From Candidatus Albibeggiatoa sp. nov. NOAA (GTDB lineage: Bacteria; Pseudomonadota; Gammaproteobacteria; Beggiatoales; Beggiatoaceae): DNA of 64,000 nucleotides. The DNA is taken from the NCBI GenBank assembly GCA_025800385.1, contig JAOXRS010000120.1, forward strand, positions 353,107-417,106. Direction: 5' to 3'. The notes below the pieces were generated by a model. The model saw only the letters and a program-made list of their open reading frames with translations, ran no database searches and had not been told where the DNA came from. Below, piece after piece: positions 45,329 through 55,553 of this stretch (within the stretch, counting starts at the first letter, position 1; every line of letters starts with the position of its first letter). The position numbers and the translations under genes were made by a program.

Positions 45329-46681
45329 ATGCCTTTCAACTTATCTCACCAGCACACAGCTTATTCGAAAGTGGCAATGCTAGCCTTATTTACTATTTTT
45401 ATTTTAGGCTTAGTACTTCGATTACAAGCAGTCACATTGACAGAAGTTGATACGCCTGTCCGAGCTGATGCACTTAAATATGTGTTGTATGCTTATAATA
45501 TGAGTAATTTTGGTATCTACACAGATAGCGAAGCAGGTATTCAAGGGCATCCTGAGCACTTAAAACCAAATGCACTTGTTACACCGGGCTATCCTGTTTT
45601 TCTCAGTTTATTTATTGGCGATAGTTTTTCTGATAATCAGCTTTATAAAGTGTTATTAACCCAAGCCATTTTGAGTGCATTAGTCATTGTTTTTGCCTAT
45701 ATTTTATTTGCTGAGTTGGGCTGGATGTGGGCTTTATTTGCGGCGTTATGCGTTGCGTTTAGCCCTCATTTAGTCAGTGCTTCCACATACTTATTAACTG
45801 AGACCTTATTTTGTTTTTTCTTAATTGCATTTCTTGCAGCTAGCAGTCGCTTAAAAATAACTACAAACCAATGGCTATTTTTTGCGGCAGGTTTACTGCT
45901 TGGGCTGGCTACACTGACTCGCCCTTGGACACAACTTTTTATCATACTGTTGCTTGTCATGCTCATTACATCTTTAGATCAAAAACGTATTAGCCGTAGT
46001 GTGTGGGCATTTTTAGGTTTTGTTTGTGTGATGATTCCTTGGTTTGTCAGAAATTATCTTGTACTGGGTATGGCAACTGATCCAAGCTTGTCGGTTTATA
46101 GTATCCAACATGGTATGTATCCAGATATGATGTATAATTTTATGCCAGAAAGTTTAGGATTTCCTTATCGATATGACCCTTGGGTACAAGATGCAGTCAT
46201 TTCTTCACAAACTGTATTAGATGAGCTTTATCGCAGAATTCAAGCAAATCCTTGGATTTATTTGGAATGGTATAGTATTGGTAAATTACAAACTGTTTTC
46301 TCATGGAGTATTTTAGCGGGTATGGGAGATGTATTTATTTACCCCATAGTTAAAACACCCTATGCAACTTCTAGCTTTTTTCAGTTAACACATATGTTTA
46401 TCTATACATTGCATAATAGCTTTGTCATGCTTAGCTTAATTGCAACGGTATTTGCTTGGTTACCACTGGCAAAACGGGTTATTCCAACAGCTTTTTTATT
46501 TACTTTTCGTCTTTTATCACTACTCATGATTTATTTCATGATTTTACATATGATTGGCGCGCCTTTTCCTCGTTATTCTATTCCTATGCGTCCTGTGATT
46601 TATGGCTTGGCCATTGTTATGCTAGCAGCATGTTGGAACTATTTAAAAATACTCTATCAACAGCGAAAGGCTAACTTATGA
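45329..46681 (+). CDS. GT39/PMT-like membrane glycosyltransferase
   Basis: A 450-residue membrane protein with about ten membrane segments. The first periplasmic loop begins VDTPVRADALKYVLYAYNM, where an acidic residue is expected to bind the lipid-linked sugar in the GT-C fold; TRPWTQLFIIL and PWFVRNYL are seen in ArnT/PMT-like family proteins. It probably moves a sugar from a polyprenyl carrier to an envelope target. The stop overlaps the next start (ATGA), so it is co-translated with the GT2-GtrA protein that would supply the lipid-linked sugar. Confidence 0.8.
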   Translation: MPFNLSHQHTAYSKVAMLALFTIFILGLVLRLQAVTLTEVDTPVRADALKYVLYAYNMSNFGIYTDSEAGIQGHPEHLKPNALVTPGYPVFLSLFIGDSFSDNQLYKVLLTQAILSALVIVFAYILFAELGWMWALFAALCVAFSPHLVSASTYLLTETLFCFFLIAFLAASSRLKITTNQWLFFAAGLLLGLATLTRPWTQLFIILLLVMLITSLDQKRISRSVWAFLGFVCVMIPWFVRNYLVLGMATDPSLSVYSIQHGMYPDMMYNFMPESLGFPYRYDPWVQDAVISSQTVLDELYRRIQANPWIYLEWYSIGKLQTVFSWSILAGMGDVFIYPIVKTPYATSSFFQLTHMFIYTLHNSFVMLSLIATVFAWLPLAKRVIPTAFLFTFRLLSLLMIYFMILHMIGAPFPRYSIPMRPVIYGLAIVMLAACWNYLKILYQQRKANL

Positions 46682-47760
46682 CAAACCAAAAAGTGGTGAT
46701 ACTGATTCCAGCCTATCAACCCAGTACAACACTGATTAATGTAGTCAATGATTTATTACAACATGAGTCAGCACAGATTATTCAAAGCATTGTACTTGTT
46801 GATGATGGCAGCGGTCAGGACTATCAAGCTACTTTTGCTCAGTTATCCACATTACCTAAAGTACACATATGCGCTCATGCTATTAATTTGGGTAAAGGGG
46901 CTGCATTAAAAACAGGGTTTAATCACATTCTGCTTGCATATCAGGATATTCATTCGATCGTGACCGCTGATGCTGATGGACAACATTTACCTGATGATAT
47001 TTTAAATGTAGCTCAGTACGCATTAAGTCAACCTAAGAATTGTCTCACACTAGGTGTAAGAACGTTTTCAAAGCAAGTACCTTTACGCAGCTTATTTGGT
47101 AATCAATTGACACGTTCTGTGATGCGCTTTTTTACAGGACTAAAACTAGCTGATACACAAACAGGTTTAAGAGCATGGCCACTTGAACTTGCCCAACAAA
47201 CATTAAGATTTCCAATTAATGGCTATGATTTTGAAATGGAAGCATTAGTAAGAATGAAAGAACTGAGTGGTAAGCATCAAGACATCACATTGCAAGAAGT
47301 CCCAATCCAAACTGTGTATGAACAAGATAATAAATCATCGCACTTTAATCCACTACTAGACTCAATGCGAATTTATTTTGTCTTTTTGCGCTATTGTGGA
47401 GCAGGGCTATTTACAGCACTAGTCGACAATATTATTTTTATCATCATGTATATGTTGTCAGGCAGTATTATATCTAGCCAAATCACAAGTCGTAGCTGTG
47501 GCGCGCTGGTGAGTTTTATATTGAGCTTTCACTTGGTTTTTCGCAGTAATGTGAATAAAGTCTATGCATTATTGAAATTTATCTCATTAGTGATTTTATT
47601 TGGCTTTATTTCATACAGCTTGATTCAATTTCTAAGTCAGGTTTTAGGGTTAAATGTATTTATTTCTAAGTTATTAGCTGAACTGATCTTATTTGTTGCT
47701 TCTTTTGCAATCCAACGTGATTTTATTTTTAATAAAAGTACAGACGATACAGAAGCATAA
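46678..47760 (+). CDS. GT2 glycosyltransferase fused to GtrA-like membrane domain
   Basis: A 360-residue protein. Residues 1-about 230 form a DPM1-like GT2 domain: VVILIPAYQPSTTLINVV, LVDDGSGQDY, NLGKGAALKTGF, VTADADGQHLPDDI (metal DxD), and TQTGLRAWPLEL. Residues about 238-355 contain four membrane helices resembling GtrA (RYCGAGLFTALVDNIIFIIMYML, SFILSFHLVFRS, FAIQRDFIFN). Such proteins load a sugar on undecaprenyl phosphate and flip it, for use by a GT-C enzyme such as the preceding gene product. Confidence 0.85.
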   Translation: MTNQKVVILIPAYQPSTTLINVVNDLLQHESAQIIQSIVLVDDGSGQDYQATFAQLSTLPKVHICAHAINLGKGAALKTGFNHILLAYQDIHSIVTADADGQHLPDDILNVAQYALSQPKNCLTLGVRTFSKQVPLRSLFGNQLTRSVMRFFTGLKLADTQTGLRAWPLELAQQTLRFPINGYDFEMEALVRMKELSGKHQDITLQEVPIQTVYEQDNKSSHFNPLLDSMRIYFVFLRYCGAGLFTALVDNIIFIIMYMLSGSIISSQITSRSCGALVSFILSFHLVFRSNVNKVYALLKFISLVILFGFISYSLIQFLSQVLGLNVFISKLLAELILFVASFAIQRDFIFNKSTDDTEA

Positions 47761-47833
47761 TATTAATAATTATGTAGAACGATACATTACAGGGGCTGCT
47801 CATTTTAGCCAACATAAGCAGCCTCATAACAAA

Positions 47834-50800
47834 CTAGCGCAAACGTACTAAATGAAAATCAGGGGTTGTTTTAGGAATGGCCGTGGTGGGTGTTTGTTGA
47901 CCTTGTGTTAACTTATGCACTTGACTGGATAAATATAAATTCAGCTCGGTAAAACTCACATGATGATCGTTAGTATAATCTGCCTTGCCTTCTAGCCCTT
48001 CGACTAATACTTTAGTAAACGCACCATTCCCCCATGCCTCATCTTCCCAAGCCAATTGTTTACCTGTTGTCGCCGCAAACACTACAATACCATTTTCAGA
48101 GCTGGATAAATCGTTAGAAACCCGATCAATATCAACAAAACCACTTCCCATCACATTACCAGAGTGGCACGTATCGATGAATAATAAAGCTTTACTAGGT
48201 AATGATGAAAGTGTGCTTTTAATATCTTCATATACTAAACCCGTTTCGGCAATTTTATATTTATTCACATCACGAGGTAAAAAGTAATAACGGCCATCTG
48301 CTTCGTTAAATCCATGTCCTGCGAAAAATAGAGCGGCCACATCATGAATCGTGACATGTTTATGCAACCATTCTAAGCCGTCTATAATTTCTTGTTTAGT
48401 CGCATCTTTGAGTAATTTAATTTGTACCTCTTTGTAAAAATCTTTGTCTAATTGTGCTCTTAAACGATCTGAAAAATCTTGTGCATCTTTAGCTGCAAAA
48501 TTCAAGGTTAACGCCGCATCATCATATTCACTCACACCAGTGGCTAGCACATATAAGGCTGGCTTCGTCTGTACTGATTCACCCGTCCAAGTTAAATTTA
48601 AACTATAAGGTTCAGAAGCGGAATAACGATTTTCTGCAATTAAGCTGACTTGTACATCGCGTGCAGGCAACTCGACTGTAATAAAATGTGATTCATCATC
48701 TTGTGGAATTTCGCAGGCGACTTCAACCGTTTCTTCATTTGCATCGGTTTCAACATTACGGCTAATACCGCGACTGATACCTCTGCTTATCCCACGACTA
48801 ATACCTCTGGCTTGTTCTTCCAATTCTTCTATCGATTTATCAATTAAGCAGGCAAGATTAGACATGTCTTGTTTAGCTTCATTCACATCACGACTGATCC
48901 CACGGCTTATGCCTCTACTGATACCACGACTAATCCCGCGCGCCGTATCTGCATCTATTGGTCTGCCATCAACCAGCAACTTAATATTATTAATCAACTC
49001 ACCTGACGGGCGACGCACACGGTATTCAAATGTTACCTTTTGATTATTAAATCTTAAACGACTGGAAATACTGTCTTCTGTAGTATCTTGCGATTTTTCA
49101 TCCAATTCAAAGCTGGAGATGACGGGTGGCAATAAATGTTTAATATCGGTTTCGACGGGAGCACCCTTGTTATCCGCCACTTGCAAAGCCTCTGCTGTAT
49201 CTAAAGTTTCTAAGACTTTTTTAACAATATCAGGACGGTAAAATTGATCGCGGAAACGAGTGGCAGGGAAAAAGTCAGCAGTGCGCCCTTCACCTTGATT
49301 GATATGCCAACCGATTAATTCTTCACCACCCGCAGATGTCATGTAATAGCCTTCAGGTGTCCACACAATCCAACGCTTACCATCTTGATGTGGGAAGAAG
49401 CTGAGCAATGTTGCCCCCGTTTCAATGTTAAACCACTGGATCATGCCGTTACCAAATGATGCGACTGCCACCTTATTATTCTTTGCAATATTCACCACCC
49501 AAGCCGAGCCACCCACTACAGGCTTTTTCCAAGTTTGCCAACCTTTATCATTGAACATACGTAACGTCCAACCCGTGCCAAGTAAGAAATGTTTTGCATC
49601 ATGAGATACAGCAACGCTATAAGCAATTTCACCGCTAATCATGGGCAAGGTTTCGTAATCAAATCGAGGAGATTGGTTCTGTTCCCAGTCGGTAATAGTT
49701 AACGTATCAGAAGTCATGATTGGCGCGGAAAGATGAGAAATATCAGGCATAGTGCGGGTTAATAAATGTTCAGTCAAAGAAAAATATGCAGGGTCTTTAC
49801 CAAATGCTTGATAACCAAAAGCCAAAGCATCACCATTTTCGCTTACAGAAAAGCCCGTGAAATTGTCCCGATAGTCTGCAATGCCTGCTTCAAGATAATG
49901 GGTTAATATGCCCTCAGCATCATATTTACCAAACACAGGATCATAACTACCTATAATTAACTCATGGTTATCTAATACTTGCATATCTAAAATTGAATTT
50001 TGTGCAAATGCATACGCTAGCGGTTCACCTTGCCCGCCTTGATCCCAGCGCACCATGGCATATGAAGCTAAATCACTATCCCAATAACGACCACCCCCAT
50101 ATAAATATTTGCTATCTGGTGACCATGCAACCACATTAAAATCTGCATTGCTGGCTGCAAAACTGGTATCGACCTCGTACAATAAACTCAGGTCTTCAGC
50201 AGAAACTACGTAAACGCTGGGGGTGAAAAAGTGACTAATCGCGATTTTTGTACCATCAGGTGAAAAGACAGCCGCATAAGGTTGCTCAGCCTTGCTATAG
50301 GTCATCTGGCTGGTAATCAGTTGAAAATTCTCATCATATAAATAGATTTGCCCTGTGACAGACGTTACTACTAAATGACCTTTTTGATTAAATTCTGCCC
50401 AATAACTGTAACCACCATAATTATTATTGTCCGCAACTAGTTCATAAGTGCCAGTATCAAAAGCTTGAAAGCCACCATGACCTGATAATGCTGCGACTAA
50501 ATATTTTCCATCAGGTGAGTACTCAAGGTGATTCACCACAGTTGGCACATTGATAATACGCTGAATCATTTCACCAGATGCACGGTCAAAAAAGTAGATG
50601 GTAGTGTAATAACCTGATTTATTCGGTGTTGTCCAACCGCTGGCTGCAATTGTATTACCATCAGGCGACATTGCTACGCCAAAAATCATCCCCTCATTAC
50701 CATCACCAATTGGTGGCCGATAGACTTTTAATAAACTCAAATCCTCCGCCGACCACAACCGCACCGTTTTATCATCAGAACCCGTCACAATATAACGATT

Positions 50801-50932
50801 TGCATCATCTACATCGAGATGACGGATAGGCCCAGTGTGCATTCCTGTTTCCAAGCGTAAAATCGGTTTCTCGCTGATTGCTTGTGTTATTAAAGGCAAC
50901 CAAAATAAGATTAAAAGTGATGTGTAGCGCAT
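47834..50932 (-). CDS. Secreted WD40-caspase-like (C14) protein with RGIS repeat blocks
   Basis: A 1032-residue protein with a signal peptide (LLILFWLPLITQAIS). Residues about 28-560 are WD40-like propeller repeats (HLDVDDANRYIVTGSDDKTVRLW). A linker region (about 600-790) has beta-sandwich sequence (YRVRRPSGELINNIKLLVDGRPI; SLIAENRYSASEPYSLNLTW). It is interrupted by two identical 17-residue blocks, RGISRGISRGISRGISR, at 665-681 and 709-725. The C-terminal caspase-like domain carries His873 (FFAGHGF) and Cys922 (FIDTCHSG), so it should be active. Bacterial relatives usually cut after Arg or Lys, and the blocks hold five Arg each. Divergent from a receiver-kinase gene. The targets are not known. 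Confidence 0.87.
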   Translation of the reverse strand: MRYTSLLILFWLPLITQAISEKPILRLETGMHTGPIRHLDVDDANRYIVTGSDDKTVRLWSAEDLSLLKVYRPPIGDGNEGMIFGVAMSPDGNTIAASGWTTPNKSGYYTTIYFFDRASGEMIQRIINVPTVVNHLEYSPDGKYLVAALSGHGGFQAFDTGTYELVADNNNYGGYSYWAEFNQKGHLVVTSVTGQIYLYDENFQLITSQMTYSKAEQPYAAVFSPDGTKIAISHFFTPSVYVVSAEDLSLLYEVDTSFAASNADFNVVAWSPDSKYLYGGGRYWDSDLASYAMVRWDQGGQGEPLAYAFAQNSILDMQVLDNHELIIGSYDPVFGKYDAEGILTHYLEAGIADYRDNFTGFSVSENGDALAFGYQAFGKDPAYFSLTEHLLTRTMPDISHLSAPIMTSDTLTITDWEQNQSPRFDYETLPMISGEIAYSVAVSHDAKHFLLGTGWTLRMFNDKGWQTWKKPVVGGSAWVVNIAKNNKVAVASFGNGMIQWFNIETGATLLSFFPHQDGKRWIVWTPEGYYMTSAGGEELIGWHINQGEGRTADFFPATRFRDQFYRPDIVKKVLETLDTAEALQVADNKGAPVETDIKHLLPPVISSFELDEKSQDTTEDSISSRLRFNNQKVTFEYRVRRPSGELINNIKLLVDGRPIDADTARGISRGISRGISRGISRDVNEAKQDMSNLACLIDKSIEELEEQARGISRGISRGISRGISRNVETDANEETVEVACEIPQDDESHFITVELPARDVQVSLIAENRYSASEPYSLNLTWTGESVQTKPALYVLATGVSEYDDAALTLNFAAKDAQDFSDRLRAQLDKDFYKEVQIKLLKDATKQEIIDGLEWLHKHVTIHDVAALFFAGHGFNEADGRYYFLPRDVNKYKIAETGLVYEDIKSTLSSLPSKALLFIDTCHSGNVMGSGFVDIDRVSNDLSSSENGIVVFAATTGKQLAWEDEAWGNGAFTKVLVEGLEGKADYTNDHHVSFTELNLYLSSQVHKLTQGQQTPTTAIPKTTPDFHLVRLR
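48758..48808 (-). repeat. RGIS-encoding repeat block 2
   Basis: 51 bases encoding the 17-residue (RGIS)4R, made of 12-base units. Codons vary between units (CGT, AGA, CGC for Arg; GGT, GGG for Gly; ATT, ATA, ATC for Ile), so the peptide is much better conserved than the DNA. Confidence 0.85.
48890..48940 (-). repeat. RGIS-encoding repeat block 1
   Basis: Encodes exactly the same 17 residues as the block at 48758-48808 but with a different choice of synonymous codons. The two are separated by 27 residues that include LACLIDKSIEELEEQ. Confidence 0.85.
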
Positions 50933-51229
50933 AACAACCTCTTTTCAAAAGAAATTTTATAAATAGGTTTACAGCTAAGCAATATCAGTTCATCTGTTAT
51001 AACCATACTTGGAGTTAGATTTAATCGCAAGCCAATCGAAAAAATATACGATCATTATTTAATATATGAACAATCATTATATAAATGCAGGCAGGCCGCT
51101 GAATTCACCAACTAAACGCTATTTAACACACGAAAAATCCTATTTATTTTGCTATAAAATACTATTATAAAAGTAAAAATTCGTACTATACTAATTCGTG
51201 AGAGGGTTTTAATGTACACGGTTTAGGGT
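50933..51229. other. Divergent intergenic region, caspase gene / receiver-kinase gene
   Basis: 297 AT-rich bases. TATACT near 51187 could be a -10 element for the plus-strand gene. After GAGAGGG there is a tiny frame ATGTACACGGTTTAG (51212-51226) whose stop lies three bases before the receiver-kinase ATG. No other feature is seen. Confidence 0.35.
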
Positions 51230-52519
51230 ATGAAATTAATCAAAAAATGCAAAGACGGTAGCCATACCGAAATAAGGTCTCGTGAAAAAAAAGCGACAAC
51301 CCCACAACGGGATTTAAAGCCTTGGAAAATGCTGGTTGTGGATGATGAGTATGATGTCCATGCCATGACCGCATTAGGTTTAAAAGACTTTACATTTGCA
51401 GGGCGGCCACTACTGATCTTACAAGCCATGTCTGGCTATGAAGCTCGTGCTATCTTAAGCAAAGAATCAGATATTGCAATGGTATTAGTGGATATTGTGA
51501 TGGAATCTGATGACGCTGGCCTCAATTTAATTAACTACATTCGCAATGACTTACAAGATCGTTTGGTTCGGATTGTGGTGCGTACAGGCCAACCGGGGAT
51601 GCAGTTAGAAAGAACAGTGGTCGAGCAGTATGATATTGATGATTACAAAAACAAATCGGAACTCAATGTAGACAAGCTGTATTTTGCCATACGTACCACA
51701 TTAAAAGGTTATCGAGATTTATTGGCTTTGGAGCAAAGTAATCGAAATTTAGAGCGCAAAGTTCAAGAGCGAACGCAGCAATTGGAACAACAGAATAAAG
51801 CTTTAGTGGAGTTGAACCGTGATAAAAATGAATTTCTGGGGATTGCAGCACATGACTTAAAAAATCCGTTGCAAACAATAGAAGGTTCAGCTGAATTAAT
51901 TGCAATGACATTACAACAGGCAAAATTTGAAGGTAAAAAAGAAATCATTGAATTTGCCAATATGATTAGTCATAGTGCTGACCGAATGTTTGATCTGGTG
52001 ACCAATTTGCTGGATGTGAATGCGATTGAAACAGGACAACTCAAAACCCATTTTCAACAAGCAGATATTTACCCCGTATTAGAAAAAGTGGTTGGTGATT
52101 ATAAAGATAAGGCAGCAGAAAAACATATTTCTATTCAATTTAAACCCCAAGCCACTGAATACCTAGCTTATACAGATGTCAATATTCTCTACCAAGTGCT
52201 AGACAACCTTATTTCCAATGCAGTTAAATATTCCCCTTTTGATAAACAAGTTTTCATCCGTATTTTTGTCCAACCACACATCATTCAAGCTGAAATTCAA
52301 GATCAAGGGCAAGGCTTTAGTGATGAGGATTATGCAAGACTATTTAACAAATTCACCCGACTCAGTGCTAAACCGACAAATGGTGAACATTCCACAGGTT
52401 TGGGTTTATTTATTGTGAAGAAATTAGTGGCGGCATTGAATGGGGAAATTGATTGTAAAAGTAAGCAAGGACAAGGTGCAACCTTTATCCTCACTATACC
52501 AAGAGAATCATTTATATGA
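51230..52519 (+). CDS. Receiver-first histidine kinase
   Basis: A 429-residue soluble protein. An N-terminal receiver (about 32-160) has MLVVDDEYDVHAM and acceptor Asp in MVLVDIVMES; a coiled coil follows (LLALEQSNRNLERKVQERTQQLEQQNKALVELNRDKNEF). HisKA is recognised by IAAHDLKNPLQTIEGSAELI, and the ATPase domain by NLISNAVKYSP, DQGQGF and STGLGLFIVKKL. No membrane segment is seen, so it takes its signal from another phosphoprotein through the receiver. The ATG has only AGGG three bases upstream, so initiation may depend on a leader frame before it. Confidence 0.9.
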   Translation: MKLIKKCKDGSHTEIRSREKKATTPQRDLKPWKMLVVDDEYDVHAMTALGLKDFTFAGRPLLILQAMSGYEARAILSKESDIAMVLVDIVMESDDAGLNLINYIRNDLQDRLVRIVVRTGQPGMQLERTVVEQYDIDDYKNKSELNVDKLYFAIRTTLKGYRDLLALEQSNRNLERKVQERTQQLEQQNKALVELNRDKNEFLGIAAHDLKNPLQTIEGSAELIAMTLQQAKFEGKKEIIEFANMISHSADRMFDLVTNLLDVNAIETGQLKTHFQQADIYPVLEKVVGDYKDKAAEKHISIQFKPQATEYLAYTDVNILYQVLDNLISNAVKYSPFDKQVFIRIFVQPHIIQAEIQDQGQGFSDEDYARLFNKFTRLSAKPTNGEHSTGLGLFIVKKLVAALNGEIDCKSKQGQGATFILTIPRESFI

Positions 52520-52533
52520 GATTAAACTGGCCA

Positions 52534-53211
52534 TTACATTTGTAATTTGCCATCAACCAAGTGTAGCGTTTTAGTCATTTTCTCTGCCAATTGTGGGTCA
52601 TGGGTGACTAATACTAAACTCGTGCCCACTTCTTGATTGAGTTCTAACATCAATTCATACACTTTATGCGCGGTGCGTTGATCTAAATTTCCCGTCGGCT
52701 CATCTGCTAGCAAACAGGTTGGTTTCGTTACCAAAGCTCTGGCAATCGCTGCCCGTTGCCGTTCACCACCTGATAACTCGCTTGGCTTGTGTTTTAAACG
52801 TTGCCCTAAACCGACCCGATCCAGCATATACGCGGCTTGCTCTTCTGCATCTTTGACACTGTCTCCACGAATCAATAATGGCATACAGACATTTTCTAAA
52901 GCAGTAAATTCAGCTAATAAATGGTGAAATTGATACACAAACCCTAAATGACGATTACGCCATAAACCGCGTTTAGTTGCACTGAGTTCGTTAATTTGCT
53001 GTCCTGCAATCCAAATATCACCTTTTGTAGGTGTATCCAAACCACCGAGTAAATGCAATAAAGTACTTTTACCAGAACCTGAATTACCCACAATCGCAAC
53101 TTGTTCACCGCTACACACCAGCAAATCAATGCCATGCAAAACATCCACGGATAAATTGCCATCGGTAAAGGTTTTTTGTAATTGTTGACATGCTAAGGCA
53201 ATGTTACTCAT
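52534..53211 (-). CDS. lolD: Lipoprotein-releasing system ATP-binding protein
   Basis: A 225-residue ABC ATPase. Walker [10 protein letters not shown], the LolD-typical Q-loop [23 protein letters not shown], signature [15 protein letters not shown], Walker [13 protein letters not shown]. The start is set at [10 protein letters not shown] (53211), whose ATGAGTAA overlaps the last bases of the permease gene by eight bases; a longer frame upstream is less likely. It powers extraction of outer-membrane lipoproteins for transfer to LolA. Confidence 0.94.
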   Translation of the reverse strand: MSNIALACQQLQKTFTDGNLSVDVLHGIDLLVCSGEQVAIVGNSGSGKSTLLHLLGGLDTPTKGDIWIAGQQINELSATKRGLWRNRHLGFVYQFHHLLAEFTALENVCMPLLIRGDSVKDAEEQAAYMLDRVGLGQRLKHKPSELSGGERQRAAIARALVTKPTCLLADEPTGNLDQRTAHKVYELMLELNQEVGTSLVLVTHDPQLAEKMTKTLHLVDGKLQM

Positions 53212-54457
53212 AACGTAGTGCCTCCGCTGGTTGAGTGGCTGACGCACGCCAAGCAGGATAAATTGTGGCGAAGAAACTGATAATTAATGATGTAGCTGCA
53301 ATTTTATACACATCACCCCAATGTAAATCCGACGGTAAATCACTGATATAGTAAACATCTGAAGGCAGAAATTGCATATTAAATAAACGCTCGATTGCAG
53401 GTACAATGGTTTCCACGTTCAAAGCCAAGCTGATGCCACCCACCAGCCCCAGCAACGTACCGAATACCCCGATAAATGTTCCTTGCACCATAAACGTTAA
53501 CATAATGCCGTTAGGAGTCATACCCAAAGTACGCAAAATCGCAATATCTGCCTGTTTGTCTGTTACTACCATAATCAAAGTTGACACAATATTAAATGCG
53601 GCAACAGCGACAATCAGGGTCAAAATCACAAACATTACCCGTTTTTCCATTGCAATTGCTTTAAAGAAATTCGCATGACGATATGTCCAATCACGGCTCA
53701 CATAACCCATAGGTAAGGTATCTTGTAGCTGTCGAGAAAAGTAAATCGCTTGATCCATATGAGTAAGTTTAAGATTTAAGCCGTGTACGCTACCTTTGGG
53801 TAAACGTAATAACTTTGCGGCATCTTCGATATTCATCAGCACATAACCGCTATCATACTCATACATGCCAATTTTAAAAATCCCTTTCACCGTCATACGT
53901 TTCATACGCGGAAACACACCCACAGGAGTCACAGAAGTTTGCGGCACAACCACGGTGATTTTATCTCCCACATCAACCCGTAATGAATATGCTAACTCAT
54001 GACCAATCACCACACCAAACTCACCTGCTTTTAAATCATGAATACTGCCTTTCTGCATTTTGCTTTCAACTTGAGACACAGACATTTCTAACTCAGGATC
54101 AATACCGTGCAACACTGTGCCGTATACGCTCTGGCGATGGGTAATCATGGCTTGTCCTTCAATCGTAGGAGCAACACCTACCACGTCTGGATATTGTTGA
54201 AGTTGCTCACGTTGTTGTTGCCAATCAGGCATATTACCTTGATAAAACGCGGCCACCGTCACATGCGCAGACATGCCTAACATCCGTTCGCGCAGTTCTT
54301 TTTCAAACCCATTCATGACTGAAATCACGGTAATCAATGCAGTCACGCCAAGGGCAATGCCTAAAATTGATGTCAGTGAAATAAAAGAAATAAAATGGTT
54401 GCGGCGTTTGGCGCGGGTATAACGCAGGCCAATGAAAAACGGCAGGGGTTTATACAT
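53204..54457 (-). CDS. lolC: Lipoprotein-releasing system permease, LolC/LolE family
   Basis: A 417-residue inner-membrane permease. The start [42 protein letters not shown] is typical, with first membrane helix, large periplasmic domain (about 45-270) and three C-terminal helices ([46 protein letters not shown]). Only one permease gene is present, so it may form a homodimer of the LolF type with LolD; assignment to LolC against LolE is not resolved. It ends within the lolD start. Confidence 0.9.
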   Translation of the reverse strand: MYKPLPFFIGLRYTRAKRRNHFISFISLTSILGIALGVTALITVISVMNGFEKELRERMLGMSAHVTVAAFYQGNMPDWQQQREQLQQYPDVVGVAPTIEGQAMITHRQSVYGTVLHGIDPELEMSVSQVESKMQKGSIHDLKAGEFGVVIGHELAYSLRVDVGDKITVVVPQTSVTPVGVFPRMKRMTVKGIFKIGMYEYDSGYVLMNIEDAAKLLRLPKGSVHGLNLKLTHMDQAIYFSRQLQDTLPMGYVSRDWTYRHANFFKAIAMEKRVMFVILTLIVAVAAFNIVSTLIMVVTDKQADIAILRTLGMTPNGIMLTFMVQGTFIGVFGTLLGLVGGISLALNVETIVPAIERLFNMQFLPSDVYYISDLPSDLHWGDVYKIAATSLIISFFATIYPAWRASATQPAEALRYE

Positions 54458-54576
54458 AAATGAGCAACTTTTCGTGAGAATTCAGCATATTTTGTAACAT
54501 AGAGTCAGTTTTTTTGTATATTAGGACAGGCAGTCCTACATCAGTTTTCAATGACTATAGAATATCAGACAGACAA

Positions 54577-55485
54577 TTAAGCTACTTCACCAACAATTTT
54601 AACTTCATATACCAATTGAATGCCCGTATTATCAAGTACAGTTTGTTGGACAAAGTTGATTAAACTTTCAATATCTTGTGCTGATGCATTGTCTTGATTA
54701 ATAATAAAGTTTGCATGTTTTTCTGATACACATGCGCCGCCAATTTTATAGCCTTTTAAACCTTGAGCCTCAATCAGACGCGCTGCATAATCATCAGGCG
54801 GATTGCGAAACACTGAACCACAACTTGGTAAGCCTATAGGTTGGGATTCATTGCGCTTTTGCATTAATGTTTTGATACGTTCTTGCGCCACGGTGTCTAC
54901 TTGTGGGGATAGCTTTAATTTAGTTGCCACAAACCATTCATTTTGCAAGCCTTTTACTTGACGATAACCAATGTCAAATGATTGCGGGGAGCGTTTATGT
55001 AATTGGCCTTGGTAATTTAGCGTGGTCACACTTTCAACGAAATCCCATGTTTCACCACCCCATGCACCTGCATTCATAGCTAATGCACCGCCCATCGTAC
55101 CAGGAATGCCTGATAAAAATTCAGCACCTGTTAAATGTTCTCTAGCGGTAAAGCGTGCCACTTTCGCACAACTGACACCTGCTTCAACATAGATATGGGT
55201 GTTATCGATCATCTTAATTTGATTGAGCAAACCCGATGTATAAACCACCACGCCACGAATACCACCATCTCGCACCAGCAAATTGCTACCCAAACCAAAC
55301 CAAAAAATAGGCATATGTTCGGGAATACGTTGAATGAACTGGGTCACATCACCAAGATGAGCAGGCTTATAAAACCAGTCCGCACGACCACCAACACGCC
55401 AAGTGGTATATTTTGACATGGGTTCATTGGCTAGGAGTTCGCCTTGTAAGCCATGAATTTTAAAGGGAGCTGGTTTGTGTGACAT
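54577..55485 (-). CDS. murB: UDP-N-acetylenolpyruvoylglucosamine reductase
   Basis: A 302-residue FAD enzyme of peptidoglycan precursor synthesis. FAD-binding motifs include TTWRVGGRADWF, FWFGLGSNLLVRDGGIRGVVV and LSGIPGTMGGALAMNAGAWGGE. The catalytic Ser is in CGSVFRNPP and the Glu in LVYEVKIVGE. The length matches the short (type II-like) MurB form found in many bacteria. It is not in a division cluster here. A TATAAT lies about 40 bases before the start. Confidence 0.94.
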   Translation of the reverse strand: MSHKPAPFKIHGLQGELLANEPMSKYTTWRVGGRADWFYKPAHLGDVTQFIQRIPEHMPIFWFGLGSNLLVRDGGIRGVVVYTSGLLNQIKMIDNTHIYVEAGVSCAKVARFTAREHLTGAEFLSGIPGTMGGALAMNAGAWGGETWDFVESVTTLNYQGQLHKRSPQSFDIGYRQVKGLQNEWFVATKLKLSPQVDTVAQERIKTLMQKRNESQPIGLPSCGSVFRNPPDDYAARLIEAQGLKGYKIGGACVSEKHANFIINQDNASAQDIESLINFVQQTVLDNTGIQLVYEVKIVGEVA

Positions 55486-55523
55486 GGAGTTAATTATTTT
55501 TTTAGTGAGAAAAGGCTTAGATG

Positions 55524-55535
55524 CTGAGCATTATA
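55524..55535 (-). promoter_or_regulatory. Possible murB promoter -10 region
   Basis: On the minus strand TATAAT at 55535-55530 is followed by GCTCAG, about 45 bases before the murB ATG. No convincing -35 is seen at 17 bases. A six-base inverted repeat (ATGCTG/CAGCAT) surrounds it. Confidence 0.35.
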
Positions 55536-55553
55536 CCCAGCATTTTTTTATAG

